This document shows, piece after piece, positions 7,161 to 15,173 of a stretch of 53,177 bases of DNA. Positions within the stretch are counted from its first letter, which is position 1; every line of letters starts with the position of its first letter. The position numbers were made by a program, and so were the translations under genes. The notes below the pieces were generated by a model. It saw only the letters and a list, made by a program, of their open reading frames with translations, had not been told where the DNA came from and did not search any database. The stretch spans positions 1-53,177 of the forward strand of contig JAFLUA010000012.1 in NCBI GenBank assembly GCA_022508985.1, written 5' to 3'. Source of the stretch: Muribaculaceae bacterium. Its GTDB lineage: Bacteria; Bacteroidota; Bacteroidia; Bacteroidales; Muribaculaceae.

Positions 7161-7976
7161 TTAGAATGCAATGTAATCGCGCGAATCAAGCGGCGATCCG
7201 TTATGCCATAATTCAAAGTAGATAATTCCGGTAGCCGGCGTTTGCCCCAAAGCCTGTCCACCATCAACTTTTTTTCCTTTGTTAGCGAACGCCTCACCTA
7301 TGCCGTTATAAACGCTGACAAAATCGTTGGGATGCTGAACAATAACATTAAACAAGCCGTCGTTGCGGCAGTATACATCGACAACAGTGCCGCGGTAGAT
7401 TGCCGACACCGGTAGATTTTTAGCCACCGAAAGCGCTATCGACTTTGCGACATCGCCCGTCGGCGCCACCTCGCAACCCGAGGCTACCGGCGAGGTGAAG
7501 ATGAGGCCTTCGGCCGCTATTGGGGCGAGTACCGACAGGTTAAATCGCTCTTCTTCCTCATAGCGGCTAACGAAGAGGCGTTCTGCTTCAGTGGCAGCCA
7601 AGAGAGAATCGGCTGAATAAATCTGCTCGACGGCAATAGCTCGCACCGAGTCTTCGGGTATATCATCGCTCATAATGGCAACAATATTATCGAGGTAGGC
7701 ATTATTGATACGAGCAGCCTGTTCGAGCGAATCGAGCCGAAGTGCCGTCTCAAGATATTTCGCCCTGAGGTCGCCCTTAAGAGCGCCCGGGAGAAGCTGT
7801 CTCATAGGTGTAAACGCTATGATAGCCCAAATAAGAGCGACAAAAGCGGCAACCACAGCAATTGTTGCGAGCACGACTCTGAGGCGCGTCATGCGTATGC
7901 TCCATATACGCATAAAGGTGTTTTCCTTTATGAAATCGAGCCTATACCGTTGCGGATTTTTATAATCTTTAGCCAC
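7161..7976 (-). CDS. Membrane-anchored degenerate LytM/M23 protein
   Basis: 271 residues; the start codon is GTG. A cytoplasmic N-terminus (about 30 residues) is followed by one membrane helix (VVLATIAVVAAFVALIWAIIA, about 33-54), a coiled-coil-like region (70-150), and an M23-like beta domain at about 165-271. The catalytic motifs are missing: no HxxxD, SVYNGIG replaces the usual VYxHL, and IIYFELW replaces HLHFE. It is therefore probably not a peptidase but a LytM-fold regulator or scaffold, like EnvC or NlpD. It lies between the S41 protease (6 bases) and VanZ-like gene (8 bases). Confidence 0.85.
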   Translation of the reverse strand: MAKDYKNPQRYRLDFIKENTFMRIWSIRMTRLRVVLATIAVVAAFVALIWAIIAFTPMRQLLPGALKGDLRAKYLETALRLDSLEQAARINNAYLDNIVAIMSDDIPEDSVRAIAVEQIYSADSLLAATEAERLFVSRYEEEERFNLSVLAPIAAEGLIFTSPVASGCEVAPTGDVAKSIALSVAKNLPVSAIYRGTVVDVYCRNDGLFNVIVQHPNDFVSVYNGIGEAFANKGKKVDGGQALGQTPATGIIYFELWHNGSPLDSRDYIAF

Positions 7977-7982
7977 TGTTTT

Positions 7983-9062
7983 CTATTTCTTTAAACCGGC
8001 GAGAGTTTTCGACGGATATGTTTTGTCTTGAGCCGATTTGTTCAAAATCTCGATAGCGAATTCAAGCATTGTATCAACCCCTTCGAGTGCCTTTTTAGGG
8101 TCGAGGTCGACCTCTCCTCCGGGCGTTGGTTCAATGCCATATTCTGTGATATTCATATTAGCGTCATATACTGGGACTGCCGAGAAGCGCACAACCCATC
8201 CACATGGAATCTCTGAAGAATAAGGCATGCCGGAACCACCACCTGTAGTAGCTCCAACGACAGACACTTGCATCAAATCTTTCATCACCGACACAAAGTT
8301 ATTGGCCGAGCTGAAAGTGCTTCGATTAGTAAGCACTATCACAGGTTTCAGCCACCTCACATGCCCTTCGATGGGGTCGAAGTAATATGGATAGGGCTCC
8401 GAAAAATCGTTGTGACCCGGTCCGGTTTTATGCGACATATAACCTGCAAGTGTCCTATTATCAAGGAAATGGCTTACCAGTTTTTCGACATTTGTCATCT
8501 CGCCACCGCCATTGCCGCGGATATCGATAATCATACCATCGGCATCCTTCATCGAAAGCATCATTTTGTCGACAAAACTATGGCTTATGCCCGATGAAAA
8601 CGACGAATATCGCACATACCCTACATTTCTGTCTTCAAGATACTTATATATAATTCCGCCACCGCTATGAAAGTCGAAGCCGAGATAATGCTCCTGAATT
8701 AAGCGCAAGTCGAAGTTTTGCGGATAGTCGCTCCACCACTTACGGTAGTAACTCACGTCGAACCAAGATATTAAGTTGGTATGCCCGTCTTTTAACTCTT
8801 CGAGCATCGAAGCGCAATGTGCGAAGAAAGTATCAAACTCCCATTCCGGGTCGATTTGTTCACGATACTTCTCGCCAACAGCTTTCCAATCAACACCCTT
8901 TGCATCGAAAAAGCAATAGTGCTCGTCGAGTATTTTCCAAAGGGCGTCGAAGTTGCCATAATAATCATTATTCCACGACGAAATAGAATGGCACGCCCCT
9001 GTTCCGAGAGAAATCGGGATCAACAAGGTCAAAAGCACCAGAATATTACGTAAACGTTTCAT
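7983..9062 (-). CDS. S41-family serine protease lipoprotein
   Basis: 359 residues from the ATG at 9060-9062; a TTG two codons upstream is less likely. A lipoprotein signal ends near C26 (LGTGACHS). Residues 30-110 form the helical N-terminal domain seen in tricorn/IRBP-like S41 members (WKILDEHYCFFDAKGVDW, ELKDGHTNL). The catalytic domain follows without a clear PDZ domain: IIDIRGNGGG at about 180-190, VLTNRSTFSSANNF with the expected nucleophile Ser, and VGATTGGGSGMP. It should act in the periplasm or at the outer membrane on unknown proteins. It starts 2 bases after the DUF3316 stop and belongs to the parC operon. Confidence 0.87.
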   Translation of the reverse strand: MKRLRNILVLLTLLIPISLGTGACHSISSWNNDYYGNFDALWKILDEHYCFFDAKGVDWKAVGEKYREQIDPEWEFDTFFAHCASMLEELKDGHTNLISWFDVSYYRKWWSDYPQNFDLRLIQEHYLGFDFHSGGGIIYKYLEDRNVGYVRYSSFSSGISHSFVDKMMLSMKDADGMIIDIRGNGGGEMTNVEKLVSHFLDNRTLAGYMSHKTGPGHNDFSEPYPYYFDPIEGHVRWLKPVIVLTNRSTFSSANNFVSVMKDLMQVSVVGATTGGGSGMPYSSEIPCGWVVRFSAVPVYDANMNITEYGIEPTPGGEVDLDPKKALEGVDTMLEFAIEILNKSAQDKTYPSKTLAGLKK

Positions 9063-9064
9063 CG

Positions 9065-9925
9065 TCAATAAAGAGCATTAATTATCTTAGCCTTATCTAC
9101 CGATTTGCGACCGGCACTGAGCGACAACCACTCCGACACGAAGCCTATTACGGCGGTGTGACTTATATCACGAGTCACTATACCGGATGTTTTTGTGCTC
9201 ATTATCAAGCATCTATACCCAAGACGCACAATGGTGCGGCCAAGACGGAGATCGACTGTTGCAAGATTGTTGAGCCTGAAGAAATTTCCGGGCCAAGCCA
9301 CTCTTGCCAAGTTGCTATGGTTTCCGAGATATATTTCGTAGTAAAGTTGTCCGTATTCAGGTGAAAAGAAAACACCAGTAAGGGGCATTTCAGCCAAGTA
9401 TCGGGCACAGAATGGCACCCGCCCTATTTTTCCGTTATAAACAGCAGCGCCCAAAGCGTTAACGGTCCATGCCGCTTTGGCCGACACCGGGTTGTTGGAG
9501 TTATGTGCAGCATATAATATGCCGGCATCAATACCGGTAGAGCCTCCAGCCATAAATGTCCAATTATCAGCAACATGCCAGCGATGTGCCATACCCCAGC
9601 CGAAGTCGATATTAAGTCCGTAAATCGACGTGCTACGTGCGGGGTTTCTTGTCATATCGCCGTTGATACCCCACTTCAGCCTCAACACCCATTTTTGCGG
9701 GTTGAATCGCATGGCCTGCATCCTCTCATAGCTAAACCCTAACTTCGGGCCATCGTATTTAAGAGGTGAAAGATACGTGTCGGCAATATGCGACGTTCCG
9801 GCTTCTATGGTATAAGCCGAAAGCACAGGGCGCTCAATTGCCACTGCGCTATCTTGAGCATGAAGCGCCGTGTGGCATAGCAACACGAGCGTAATAGCCA
9901 GTACTATTTTACAAGTCCTGTTCAT
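9065..9925 (-). CDS. DUF3316-like outer-membrane protein
   Basis: 286 residues from the ATG at 9923-9925, which overlaps the end of the topoisomerase gene by 17 bases. I chose this over an upstream start because the signal peptide begins here (MNRTCKIVLAITLVLLCHTALHAQ). The rest is rich in amphipathic strands ending in aromatic residues (KWVLRLKWGING, IYGLNIDFGWGMAHRW, IVRLGYRCLIM), consistent with a small outer-membrane beta-barrel. The pattern resembles the Bacteroidales DUF3316 family, of unknown function. The C-terminus is polar (KIINALY) rather than a classic barrel-ending Phe. Being translationally coupled to parC and S41, it may share expression without sharing function. Confidence 0.75.
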   Translation of the reverse strand: MNRTCKIVLAITLVLLCHTALHAQDSAVAIERPVLSAYTIEAGTSHIADTYLSPLKYDGPKLGFSYERMQAMRFNPQKWVLRLKWGINGDMTRNPARSTSIYGLNIDFGWGMAHRWHVADNWTFMAGGSTGIDAGILYAAHNSNNPVSAKAAWTVNALGAAVYNGKIGRVPFCARYLAEMPLTGVFFSPEYGQLYYEIYLGNHSNLARVAWPGNFFRLNNLATVDLRLGRTIVRLGYRCLIMSTKTSGIVTRDISHTAVIGFVSEWLSLSAGRKSVDKAKIINALY

Positions 9926-12671
9926 CTTCAAACAAAGACTGCTGCTGATGCTCTTCGCGCACCACTTCGTTGCCTTGGTCGACATCTATCTCATCTGCCG
10001 GCACGTCCACTGCGGGCTCATCGTCGGCCTCAGAAGGCAATTCTTCGGCAGCATCGGGGCGCTTAGGCTCTAACTCGACTACAGAATCGAGCTCGTATGT
10101 AGTGAGACGTTTGCCGCGCGCCTTAAACGATTTCACGCCTATAAACTCTTCGGCATCGACAAGCAAAGGCACTCTGTTTTCGTCTTTGAAATGCAATTCA
10201 AACATCGGCGCGTCATGGTCGGAGAGAGCTATCAGAGTAGAACGAGCATCGTCGCCCACAAAACGTTGACGCTTAGGCGAATCCTCGAAAGTGAAGCGTT
10301 TGATATATGGGAAGCCCTGGTCGGCATCGTTTAAGAGGGCTGTCCACACTTGTTTTTCGCGGAATTTTTCAATTTTGAGCACCTTCTCATCGTAGTGGTT
10401 GGTAAGCTCGAAGCCTGTTGTATAATACTCCCCGGTGGGCAGTATTACCAAAATGCGGTCTGAGCCACCAAATTCGCCCAGATAAGAGCCACGTCCATCA
10501 TAGTTTATGCGCATTACATCGAAGTCGAACCACACCTTTCGTCCCCCCAGAGTCGAGGCGCCACGTTCTTTCAGCGAGAAACGCGCCACATCGTTTTTCG
10601 TGACGAGGTTACCCATCGCCGTACGGCCTTTTATTGCGAGTTTAGAGAAATCGACGTCGAAGGTAAGGTTTTTGAGACGCAACTTCGGTTTCAAAGTAAC
10701 TTTAACAATCTCAGCCTCACCATTGGGGTTTGCCGTAAACCAAGCAATACGTGCACCTGCCTGTAGATTGTTGGTGAGCATGTATTCCTTATCACGCGTC
10801 ATACCCGTAGCGGCAAAGCGCTTCATATAGTATACACCTCCGCGACCGTTTTGGTATATTACATTGTAGATAGTGCGGCTATCATTGCGCTTATACACAT
10901 TTAGATAGAGCACGTTTTTACCCACGAAAAGTTTGTCTTGCACTCGCACTATCTTATATCGTCCATCGCGATAGAATATTATAATGTCGTCGATAGAAGA
11001 GCAGTTACATACAAATTCATCTTTTTTGAGGCCTGTACCGATAAACCCTTCTTCGCGATTGATGTATAATTTTTCGTTAGCCTCAGCCACAGTAGCGGCC
11101 TGTATATTGTCGAAACTTCGAATCAGAGTCCGACGAGGATAAGCATCGCCATATTTCTTTTTAAGATACTCATACCACTCAATCGTTACCCTGTCGATAT
11201 TTTCGAGCCTATCAAGGTTATCCGAGATGCGAGCCTGAAGAGCGGCTATAGCCTCATTGGCCTCATCGGAGTTAAAACGCAAGATGCGTTTCATTTTAAT
11301 TTCCAACAGCTTAAGGATATCGTCGCGTGTTATCTCGCGGATAAACGATGGTTTGAACGGCTCGAGCCTGCGATCAATGTGTTCAATGGCAGCATCGAGA
11401 GTGGCTGCTTCTTCGTACTCTTTATCTTTATAAATACGGTTTTCGATAAAAATTTTCTCGAGAGTAGCGTAGAGAAGCTTTTCGCGGTCTTCACCGAGAA
11501 TAACTTCAATCTCAGCTGTTATAATCTTGCGAGTGGTGTCGACACTATGTTTAAGGACATCACCCACGCCGAGGAATTGCGGTTTTTTATCGCGTATAAC
11601 ACAACAGTTAGGCGAAATATTAACCTCACAATCGGTGAAAGCATAGAGCGCGTCGATAGTTTTGTCGCTCGAAGTGCCGGGTATGAGGTGCACAATAATC
11701 GAAGCTTCGGCCGCGGTGTTGTTTTCCACCTTGCGAATCTTTATTTGGCCACGCTCAAAAGCCTTCAATATCGACTCGATAAGAGCCTCCGAGGTCTTAC
11801 CGAAGGGCAATTCCGTTATGTTGAGAGTGCGCTGGTCAACTTTCTCTATTTTAGCTCTAACCTTTACGGCTCCACCACGTCGTCCATCGTTATAACGAGC
11901 CACATCAATCATGCCGCCCGTGATAAAATCGGGATAGAGCTCAAAATCTTCACCCCTCACGTAGGCTATCGCAGCATCGAGAATTTCGTTGAAATTATGA
12001 GGCAGTATTTTCGACGACAGGCCCACAGCAATACCTTCGGCACCCTGCGCCAAGAGCAACGGGAACTTAGCCGGCAATGTGACGGGCTCGCGTTTACGGC
12101 CGTCATAGCTAAGAGTCCACTCCGTCACCTTAGGGTTGAAGAGCACCTCGGTAGCAAATGGTGAGAGCCGGGCCTCAATATAACGCGCGGCAGCGGCAGC
12201 CGTGCCGGTGAGAATATTACCCCAGTTACCTTGCGTTTCCACAAGGAGCTCTTTCTGTCCCAGTTGGACGAGCGCATCTTTGATAGAAGCGTCGCCGTGA
12301 GGGTGATACTGCATTGTCGTACCAACGATGTTGGCCACCTTGTTGAATCGCTCATCGTCGATAGTTTTCATCGCATGAAGGATACGACGCTGCACAGGTT
12401 TAAGGCCATCATCGATATGAGGAACGGCACGCTCTAAGATAACATAAGAGGCGTATTCGAGAAACCAAGTCTGGTACATTCCGCGCAGATGATGACGCAC
12501 CACGGCATCGGCCGAGGTGTATGGCCTGCGCCGCTCAGAGTCGGCCGCCCCACTACCCTCTTTAAGCTCAGCATTGAGCTCGGCAGCATCTAAGTCTTCA
12601 TCATAAGAAGAGAGCTCCTGCTCATCTTCGGGTATTTCATCACGATATATATCGTCGCTATTATCGCTCAT
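9909..12671 (-). CDS. parC: DNA topoisomerase IV subunit A
   Basis: 920 residues from the ATG at 12669-12671; upstream in-frame starts overlap the -7 box. The first 45 residues are an acidic extension. The GyrA/ParC breakage-reunion domain follows: HIDDGLKPVQRRIL at about 85-98, YHPHGDASI at 122-130, and catalytic Y164 in AAAAARYIEARLSPFA. This places the gene in the GyrA/ParC family. The C-terminal half holds a loose propeller with imperfect GyrA-box repeats, supporting topoisomerase IV over gyrase. The tail is acidic and ends with QQSLF six residues from the C-terminus, a possible sliding-clamp motif. The protein decatenates sister chromosomes with ParE, which is not in this window. First gene of the operon, with a TATATTTG box 27 bases upstream. 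Confidence 0.93.
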   Translation of the reverse strand: MSDNSDDIYRDEIPEDEQELSSYDEDLDAAELNAELKEGSGAADSERRRPYTSADAVVRHHLRGMYQTWFLEYASYVILERAVPHIDDGLKPVQRRILHAMKTIDDERFNKVANIVGTTMQYHPHGDASIKDALVQLGQKELLVETQGNWGNILTGTAAAAARYIEARLSPFATEVLFNPKVTEWTLSYDGRKREPVTLPAKFPLLLAQGAEGIAVGLSSKILPHNFNEILDAAIAYVRGEDFELYPDFITGGMIDVARYNDGRRGGAVKVRAKIEKVDQRTLNITELPFGKTSEALIESILKAFERGQIKIRKVENNTAAEASIIVHLIPGTSSDKTIDALYAFTDCEVNISPNCCVIRDKKPQFLGVGDVLKHSVDTTRKIITAEIEVILGEDREKLLYATLEKIFIENRIYKDKEYEEAATLDAAIEHIDRRLEPFKPSFIREITRDDILKLLEIKMKRILRFNSDEANEAIAALQARISDNLDRLENIDRVTIEWYEYLKKKYGDAYPRRTLIRSFDNIQAATVAEANEKLYINREEGFIGTGLKKDEFVCNCSSIDDIIIFYRDGRYKIVRVQDKLFVGKNVLYLNVYKRNDSRTIYNVIYQNGRGGVYYMKRFAATGMTRDKEYMLTNNLQAGARIAWFTANPNGEAEIVKVTLKPKLRLKNLTFDVDFSKLAIKGRTAMGNLVTKNDVARFSLKERGASTLGGRKVWFDFDVMRINYDGRGSYLGEFGGSDRILVILPTGEYYTTGFELTNHYDEKVLKIEKFREKQVWTALLNDADQGFPYIKRFTFEDSPKRQRFVGDDARSTLIALSDHDAPMFELHFKDENRVPLLVDAEEFIGVKSFKARGKRLTTYELDSVVELEPKRPDAAEELPSEADDEPAVDVPADEIDVDQGNEVVREEHQQQSLFEDEQDL

Positions 12672-12697
12672 TTTATTTGGTATTGGCAAAATTTTTA

Positions 12698-12705
12698 CAA
12701 ATATA
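12698..12705 (-). promoter_or_regulatory. -7 box TATATTTG for parC operon
   Basis: Minus-strand TATATTTG, giving a predicted leader of about 20 bases to the ATG at 12671. A TTTTG lies about 24 bases further upstream, slightly longer than the usual spacing. Confidence 0.55.
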
Positions 12706-12827
12706 GTCATTTTTATCGAATTATCGAAGCAAAACTACAATTGTGGCAATTCAGAAGGCGCACATTTTGTGATTGGCGCGTTTAGCATGGGGAATGATTC
12801 TCGAAAATCACTTTTATCCAATAAAAA

Positions 12828-12858
12828 TTGGTGTTTTGGATATATTTTGCTAATTTTG
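12828..12858 (+). promoter_or_regulatory. Promoter of the first T9SS cargo gene
   Basis: TTG at 12828-12830, a 20-base spacer, and TAATTTTG at 12851-12858. The predicted leader to the ATG at 12949 is about 85 bases, longer than for the housekeeping genes in this window. Confidence 0.65.
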
Positions 12859-12948
12859 TGCGCGTTTAAGTGACATTTTGTTTTTGATATAGATAAAATA
12901 CAAACTTGTCATTGACCAATGGCGAAATTTATTAATCAAACTATAAAT

Positions 12949-15105
12949 ATGAAGAAACTTTACATTTTATTTGCGGCTGTTGCCTTGAGCATACTCACGG
13001 CCAACGCTGCCTTAGACTTAAGCGAAACTTATACAGTAAACTTTACGAGCGAGAGCGCGCCCATTGACGGACCGAGCGACGATGTGTGGACGAAGAAAAA
13101 CGCCGGAAGCTATGGTTCTCCTGTTTGGTCTCTTTTTGGCGGCAATGCACTCCGCATCTGGAATACCAGCACAACAAACAATATTGATGCGTGGCTAATA
13201 TCTCCGGCTATCAACGCAACCGTCGGCAACCAATACAAGGTGACATTTACCTACAAGATTCACGGCGCTTCCACCAAATTCGATAACTTAGCCGTATATT
13301 TTACAGCAACAGCTCCAAACTCTACCGCCGAAGGTGCTTTAGAAGCTGCAAAAAACTCTCCGTCGGTAACAATAGAAGAGCGTCCGACAGCATACACCGA
13401 GCTGGAAGCTACATTTGAGGCTACAGAAAGCGGCACGGCATATATTGCCTTCCGTTGCTACGGTACTGTAAATCAAGGTCCGTACATCCAATCTGTTACG
13501 ATAGAGGAAATAGCCGGTGAAGGAGGCTCGGGAGGTCCCGGTACGGAAGAGCCTGAAGAGCCTGAAGAACCTGAAGACCACGATTGTGTTGCCGATATTA
13601 CGAGTTTGCCCTACATCTCAACGATAGGCGTTTCTGATGGCGTATTTGATGAAGGCTGGAGCATGTGCAACGCTAATGAAGATGATAGAACATGGTCGGC
13701 AAAGGCTGACGGAGCTTATTTCTACAGGTCTTATCAAGTGTGCGACGACTATCTTATCTCCCCATTGATTCACATCGACAAAAATAGCACATTGGCGTTC
13801 AAGTATAATATGAGCGACTCATACGATGTGATGACATTATATGCCTGCAGCGCCTTCGAAGGCGAATTCAGCCCCGAAGTTATGACCGAGGCACAAGAAA
13901 TAAAGAAACTCGCGAATACAAACAATGACGAATACGTATTTATTTTGCCAGACCTCTCGGCGCTTAAGACCGGCGATTATCATTTCGTATTCCATGTAAC
14001 ATCGCAAGCATTCGGTGGAACAATAGTCGTGAAAGATTTTACCATAGCAGAGACAGGCTCGTCCTATCCCGGCGCCGTTAGCAATCTCACAGCCACTGCT
14101 ACTCCCGAACGTGCTCTCGAGCTGACACTTAATTGGGAATTACCCACCACCGATATTTTAGGCGCATCGCTCAGCGGCAAAAATTTTGAAAAAATAGAAA
14201 TCTACCGCGATGGCACCGAAACCGAAAACATAATAGCGACCCTCTCGGGGACAGCTACATCGTTTGTTGACAATGCAACGACAGGCCTTGAGTCGGGCTT
14301 CCACACCTATGGCGTAGTGGTAACGGTTGAAGGCGCCGCCAGCGCCATGGCCAAAGTAGGTCCGACAGCATATGTAGGCCCGCTCGAGCCCTTCAATCTT
14401 CCTGTAACATTCCCCATCACAACACAAGATGAGTTTGATCTGTTTACAGCTATTAAAGGCGAAAACTCCACGATATCGGGAACTATCCAGAAATGGAATT
14501 TCCGCGCAGACAGTAATTCAGCACACATATTCTGTCCCGATGGAGGAACAGAAGATGACTATCTCTTCACACCTCCGTTGAATGTTATCGAAGAAGGCGA
14601 CTATCGTGTAACATTTATGGCAGGCATTGATGAGCCGGGTAAAAGCGGAAAATTAGAAGGATATATAGGACAATCATACGATCTTGAAACTCTCACCTTC
14701 TGCTCCGACGACTTTGTTCTAACGAAGCCTATGGAAGAAAACAGCTTCGAGTTCAGTGTAACCGAGACAGGCACATACTATGTTGCATTGCGCGCATGCT
14801 ATGAAAATCGTGGCGAAGATCAACGTCAGCACTATTACCTTACCTCAATCTCTATCGAGAAGCTTGAGACAGAGACTACCGGCGTAGAAAGTGTAGCAGG
14901 CAAGAATGGTGTTAAATATACTCGAGGCACACTTAGCTTTGCAGGCACAGCAAGCGTAGCAGTTTACGACCTTACCGGCGCTCTTGTAGCAGGCGAACCG
15001 GCGGCCAACGGCACTTACGAACTATCGGCTCTCAACAATGGAGTATATATTATCCGCATAGTAAGCGCTAACGGCGAAGCATACACAATTAAAGTTGTAA
15101 AATAA
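12949..15105 (+). CDS. Secreted multidomain protein, choice-of-anchor J / FN3, T9SS C-terminal domain
   Basis: 718 residues from the ATG at 12949, where a signal peptide begins (MKKLYILFAAVALSILTANA); an in-frame ATG at 12919 would put 10 extra residues before it. Domain order by eye: choice-of-anchor J/cleaved-adhesin-like at about 25-190 (WLISPAIN... strand ...IQSVTIEE); an acidic GGSGG-PEEPEEPE linker; a second anchor J module at 215-370 (DDYLISPLIHI); an FN3-like module at 380-480; a third anchor J module at 485-640 (DYLFTPPLNV); and a C-terminal sorting domain of about 65 residues (VAVYDLTGALVAGE, GVYIIRIVSANGEAYTIKVVK). Cleaved-adhesin domains are known from Porphyromonas gingipains/HagA. 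It is probably exported by T9SS and attached to the surface. It is paired with the 1543-residue protein next door. Confidence 0.85.
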   Translation: MKKLYILFAAVALSILTANAALDLSETYTVNFTSESAPIDGPSDDVWTKKNAGSYGSPVWSLFGGNALRIWNTSTTNNIDAWLISPAINATVGNQYKVTFTYKIHGASTKFDNLAVYFTATAPNSTAEGALEAAKNSPSVTIEERPTAYTELEATFEATESGTAYIAFRCYGTVNQGPYIQSVTIEEIAGEGGSGGPGTEEPEEPEEPEDHDCVADITSLPYISTIGVSDGVFDEGWSMCNANEDDRTWSAKADGAYFYRSYQVCDDYLISPLIHIDKNSTLAFKYNMSDSYDVMTLYACSAFEGEFSPEVMTEAQEIKKLANTNNDEYVFILPDLSALKTGDYHFVFHVTSQAFGGTIVVKDFTIAETGSSYPGAVSNLTATATPERALELTLNWELPTTDILGASLSGKNFEKIEIYRDGTETENIIATLSGTATSFVDNATTGLESGFHTYGVVVTVEGAASAMAKVGPTAYVGPLEPFNLPVTFPITTQDEFDLFTAIKGENSTISGTIQKWNFRADSNSAHIFCPDGGTEDDYLFTPPLNVIEEGDYRVTFMAGIDEPGKSGKLEGYIGQSYDLETLTFCSDDFVLTKPMEENSFEFSVTETGTYYVALRACYENRGEDQRQHYYLTSISIEKLETETTGVESVAGKNGVKYTRGTLSFAGTASVAVYDLTGALVAGEPAANGTYELSALNNGVYIIRIVSANGEAYTIKVVK
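13552..13578 (+). repeat. Three copies of a 9-base repeat encoding PEE/PED
   Basis: CCTGAAGAG, CCTGAAGAA, CCTGAAGAC in tandem encode the acidic PEEPEEPED linker between the first two anchor J modules. In-frame copy-number change by slippage would alter only linker length. Confidence 0.8.
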
Positions 15106-15116
15106 ACCCAATTAGA

Positions 15117-15150
15117 TTGTAGGGACGTACTGAGTAGTACGTCCCTACAA
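15117..15150. terminator. Perfect 15-base palindrome between the two cargo genes
   Basis: TTGTAGGGACGTACT, loop GAGT, AGTACGTCCCTACAA: 15 uninterrupted pairs with a tetraloop, followed by CGTTTTAAT. It may be a terminator or partial attenuator between the two plus-strand genes. The GTAGGGACG...CGTCCCTAC core looks like palindromic intergenic repeats common in gut Bacteroidales, though this is the only copy I see in the window. Confidence 0.7.
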
Positions 15151-15173
15151 CGTTTTAATCAACATCAATCACT

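Noticed and set aside
11379-12164. 261-codon open frame on the plus strand opposite parC
   Set aside because: It lies antisense within a strongly conserved topoisomerase gene, has no recognisable domain, and arises from the codon pattern of the real gene.
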